Position numbers and translations under genes: made by a program | Part shown: positions 63,364 through 64,000 of the stretch, piece after piece | Numbering within the stretch: position 1 is the first letter of the stretch | Layout of the letters: every line of letters begins with the position of its first letter | Assembly (NCBI RefSeq): GCF_900143205.1 | Contig: NZ_FRDH01000005.1 | Coordinates: 223,363 to 287,362, forward strand | Source of the DNA: Butyrivibrio hungatei DSM 14810 | GTDB lineage: Bacteria; Bacillota; Clostridia; Lachnospirales; Lachnospiraceae | Length of the DNA stretch: 64,000 bases | Reading direction: 5' to 3' | Notes under the pieces: model-generated | Database searches by the model: none | What the model was told of the DNA's origin: nothing | The model's input: the letters and a program-made list of their open reading frames with translations, nothing else

Positions 63364-63434
63364 GGCTAGGATTATTTGAGGCTTCGCCTGGGGGCGTCCT
63401 GCCTCTGCCTAGTTCAGCCCAGTGGGGCCGCCAG
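63364..63434. repeat. GC-rich cluster of short hairpins
   Basis: A roughly 70-base GC-rich patch after the S66 gene. CTAGG (63366-63370) can pair with CCTAG (63408-63412), GAGGC (63378-63382) with GCCTC (63401-63405), and GCCC-AGTG-GGGC forms a third stem (63417-63428). Composition differs sharply from the AT-rich surroundings. It may be a terminator complex or part of a structured RNA. Confidence 0.55.
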
Positions 63435-64000
63435 CCTAAAGTTTATTTTTGTTCATCCTTTGGATTTTTATGTTCATGGCTTTATATTTCTTACTTTAAA
63501 TTCTTTGAAACAAACTCGTCTTTGATTGCCATTTTTTGCATGTAAAGTTTTTGGTTTGAACGATTTCAAAAAAACGCCATTTTCTTGTGCTCATAAGCAG
63601 CTTTTGAAGCGCATGCGGTTTGCGTTGTCTGAAGCAGGGCGTTAAGAATTTATAATAAGTGGTCACGCCCGCTTTCTGCGGGCTATGTAAACAGGAATAA
63701 GAGGTGACTCTGCAAGCTAGCTTGCGAGATCACCTCTTTTCCTGTTATGGGAGCGTAGCTCCAATGACCACTTATTATAAATTCCGCCCTGCAAGTATGT
63801 AGCAAGAGCATGCGTATTAAAACAAAAGCTGCATGAGCACATAGAAAAGTATCGTTTTTTTGATGAGGACAAAACAAAACTTTACAGCAAAAATGGCATC
63901 AAAGACTCAGACAGTGTTTCAAAAACAGAATTTAAAGTAAGAAATATAACGCTCATGAACATAGAAAAATCCTCAGAGATTCTCAAAAACAAACTTTAGG
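63435..64000. repeat. Giant imperfect palindrome (about 566 bp)
   Basis: CCTAAAGTTT at 63435-63444 mirrors AAACTTTAGG at 63991-64000, and the arms between them are inverted copies, roughly three quarters alike by eye. The centre is the perfect palindrome GCAAGCTAGCTTGC at 63712-63725. Around it are AGAGGTGA/TCACCTCT and ACAGG/CCTGT arms, and a perfect 20-bp pair at 63646-63665 with 63765-63784. Each arm carries its own side hairpin at mirrored positions (63667-63683 left; 63750-63762 right) with unrelated sequence. The window ends exactly at the mirrored boundary, so an extension to the right cannot be excluded. Confidence 0.85.
63781..63999 (+). pseudogene. Possible 3' gene remnant in the right arm of the palindrome
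   Basis: One frame is open for 72 codons and stops with TAG at 63997-63999, the last bases of the palindrome. No start codon lies near its 5' end, and a stop precedes it at 63778. The reading (charged, with K-L-H-E-H-I-E-K-Y near the middle) is protein-like but not recognised. The same frame in the mirrored left arm, read on the minus strand, keeps parts of it (E-H-K-K, F-F, K-L-Y, I-K-D, V-S-K) but has several stops. This could be chance in a non-coding element. Confidence 0.35.

Noticed and set aside
63683..63877. 64-aa minus-strand open frame in the palindrome
   Set aside because: It spans the central hairpins, has no ribosome site and no recognised motif.

Overview
The window looks like the chromosome of a low-GC, strictly anaerobic Firmicute of the family Lachnospiraceae, most likely a rumen or gut Butyrivibrio or Pseudobutyrivibrio. 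This is inferred from gene content and order (polA-coaE-FtsA-like-walJ; yicC-remA-gmk-rpoZ-rimO-pgsA; phoH-pgpH-like-ybeY; NfnAB; formate-THF ligase), from AT-rich AGGAGG-led genes, and from a cytosolic arabinofuranosidase. Almost every gene lies on the + strand. No prophage, insertion sequence or CRISPR array was seen, so most of the window is ordinary core chromosome.

Layout. 0-4 kb: the 3' end of an HD-GYP gene, a GT-B-like protein coupled to a GPH-family sugar symporter, and an orphan zf-HC2 membrane protein. 4-9 kb: polA (with an eroded 5'-nuclease domain), coaE and a long FtsA-like ATPase. 9-11.6 kb: WalJ-like hydrolase, then an ACT protein paired with a UPF0210 protein. 11.7-15.8 kb: information-processing operon yicC-remA-gmk-rpoZ-rimO-pgsA. 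15.8-22.4 kb: DEAD-box helicase, voltage-gated-type K+ channel with RCK_C domains, HAD phosphatase, GH51 arabinofuranosidase and, convergently, an RpiB-type isomerase. 22.5-30 kb: TPR protein, thiamine pyrophosphokinase, cation efflux, membrane protein, lipoprotein, gpmI, secG. 30-35 kb: rnr, smpB, an opposing acyltransferase and tmRNA, so the trans-translation and RNA-decay parts lie together. 35-43 kb: proB, glmS, an unknown protein on the opposite strand, ftsK, fhs. 43-54 kb: folD, zinc-ribbon/TPR protein, NfnAB, MORN protein, rlmH, phoH, degenerate PgpH-like protein, ybeY, SpoVB-like flippase. 54-63.4 kb: two flavoproteins around a palindromic repeat, lipoprotein, 5-formyl-THF cyclo-ligase, proA, two-domain aldolase-like protein, S66 peptidase. 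63.4-64 kb: non-coding DNA that is one giant imperfect palindrome.

Themes. Folate one-carbon metabolism is represented by fhs, folD and the 5-formyl-THF cyclo-ligase. Proline synthesis is split, with proB and proA about 24 kb apart. NfnAB links ferredoxin to NADPH in fermentation. Several proteins are degenerate relatives of enzymes: PolA has lost its 5' nuclease, the PgpH-like protein has an HD-to-HR change, and half of the class II aldolase protein has lost its metal ligands.

The least explained signals are DNA structures: the roughly 566-bp palindrome at 63435-64000, whose right arm keeps a 72-codon open frame ending at the palindrome edge, and the 142-bp palindrome next to 19-bp direct repeats at 55.2 kb. 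Promoter and terminator calls come from reading consensus boxes and inverted repeats by eye. No alignment or database search was run.
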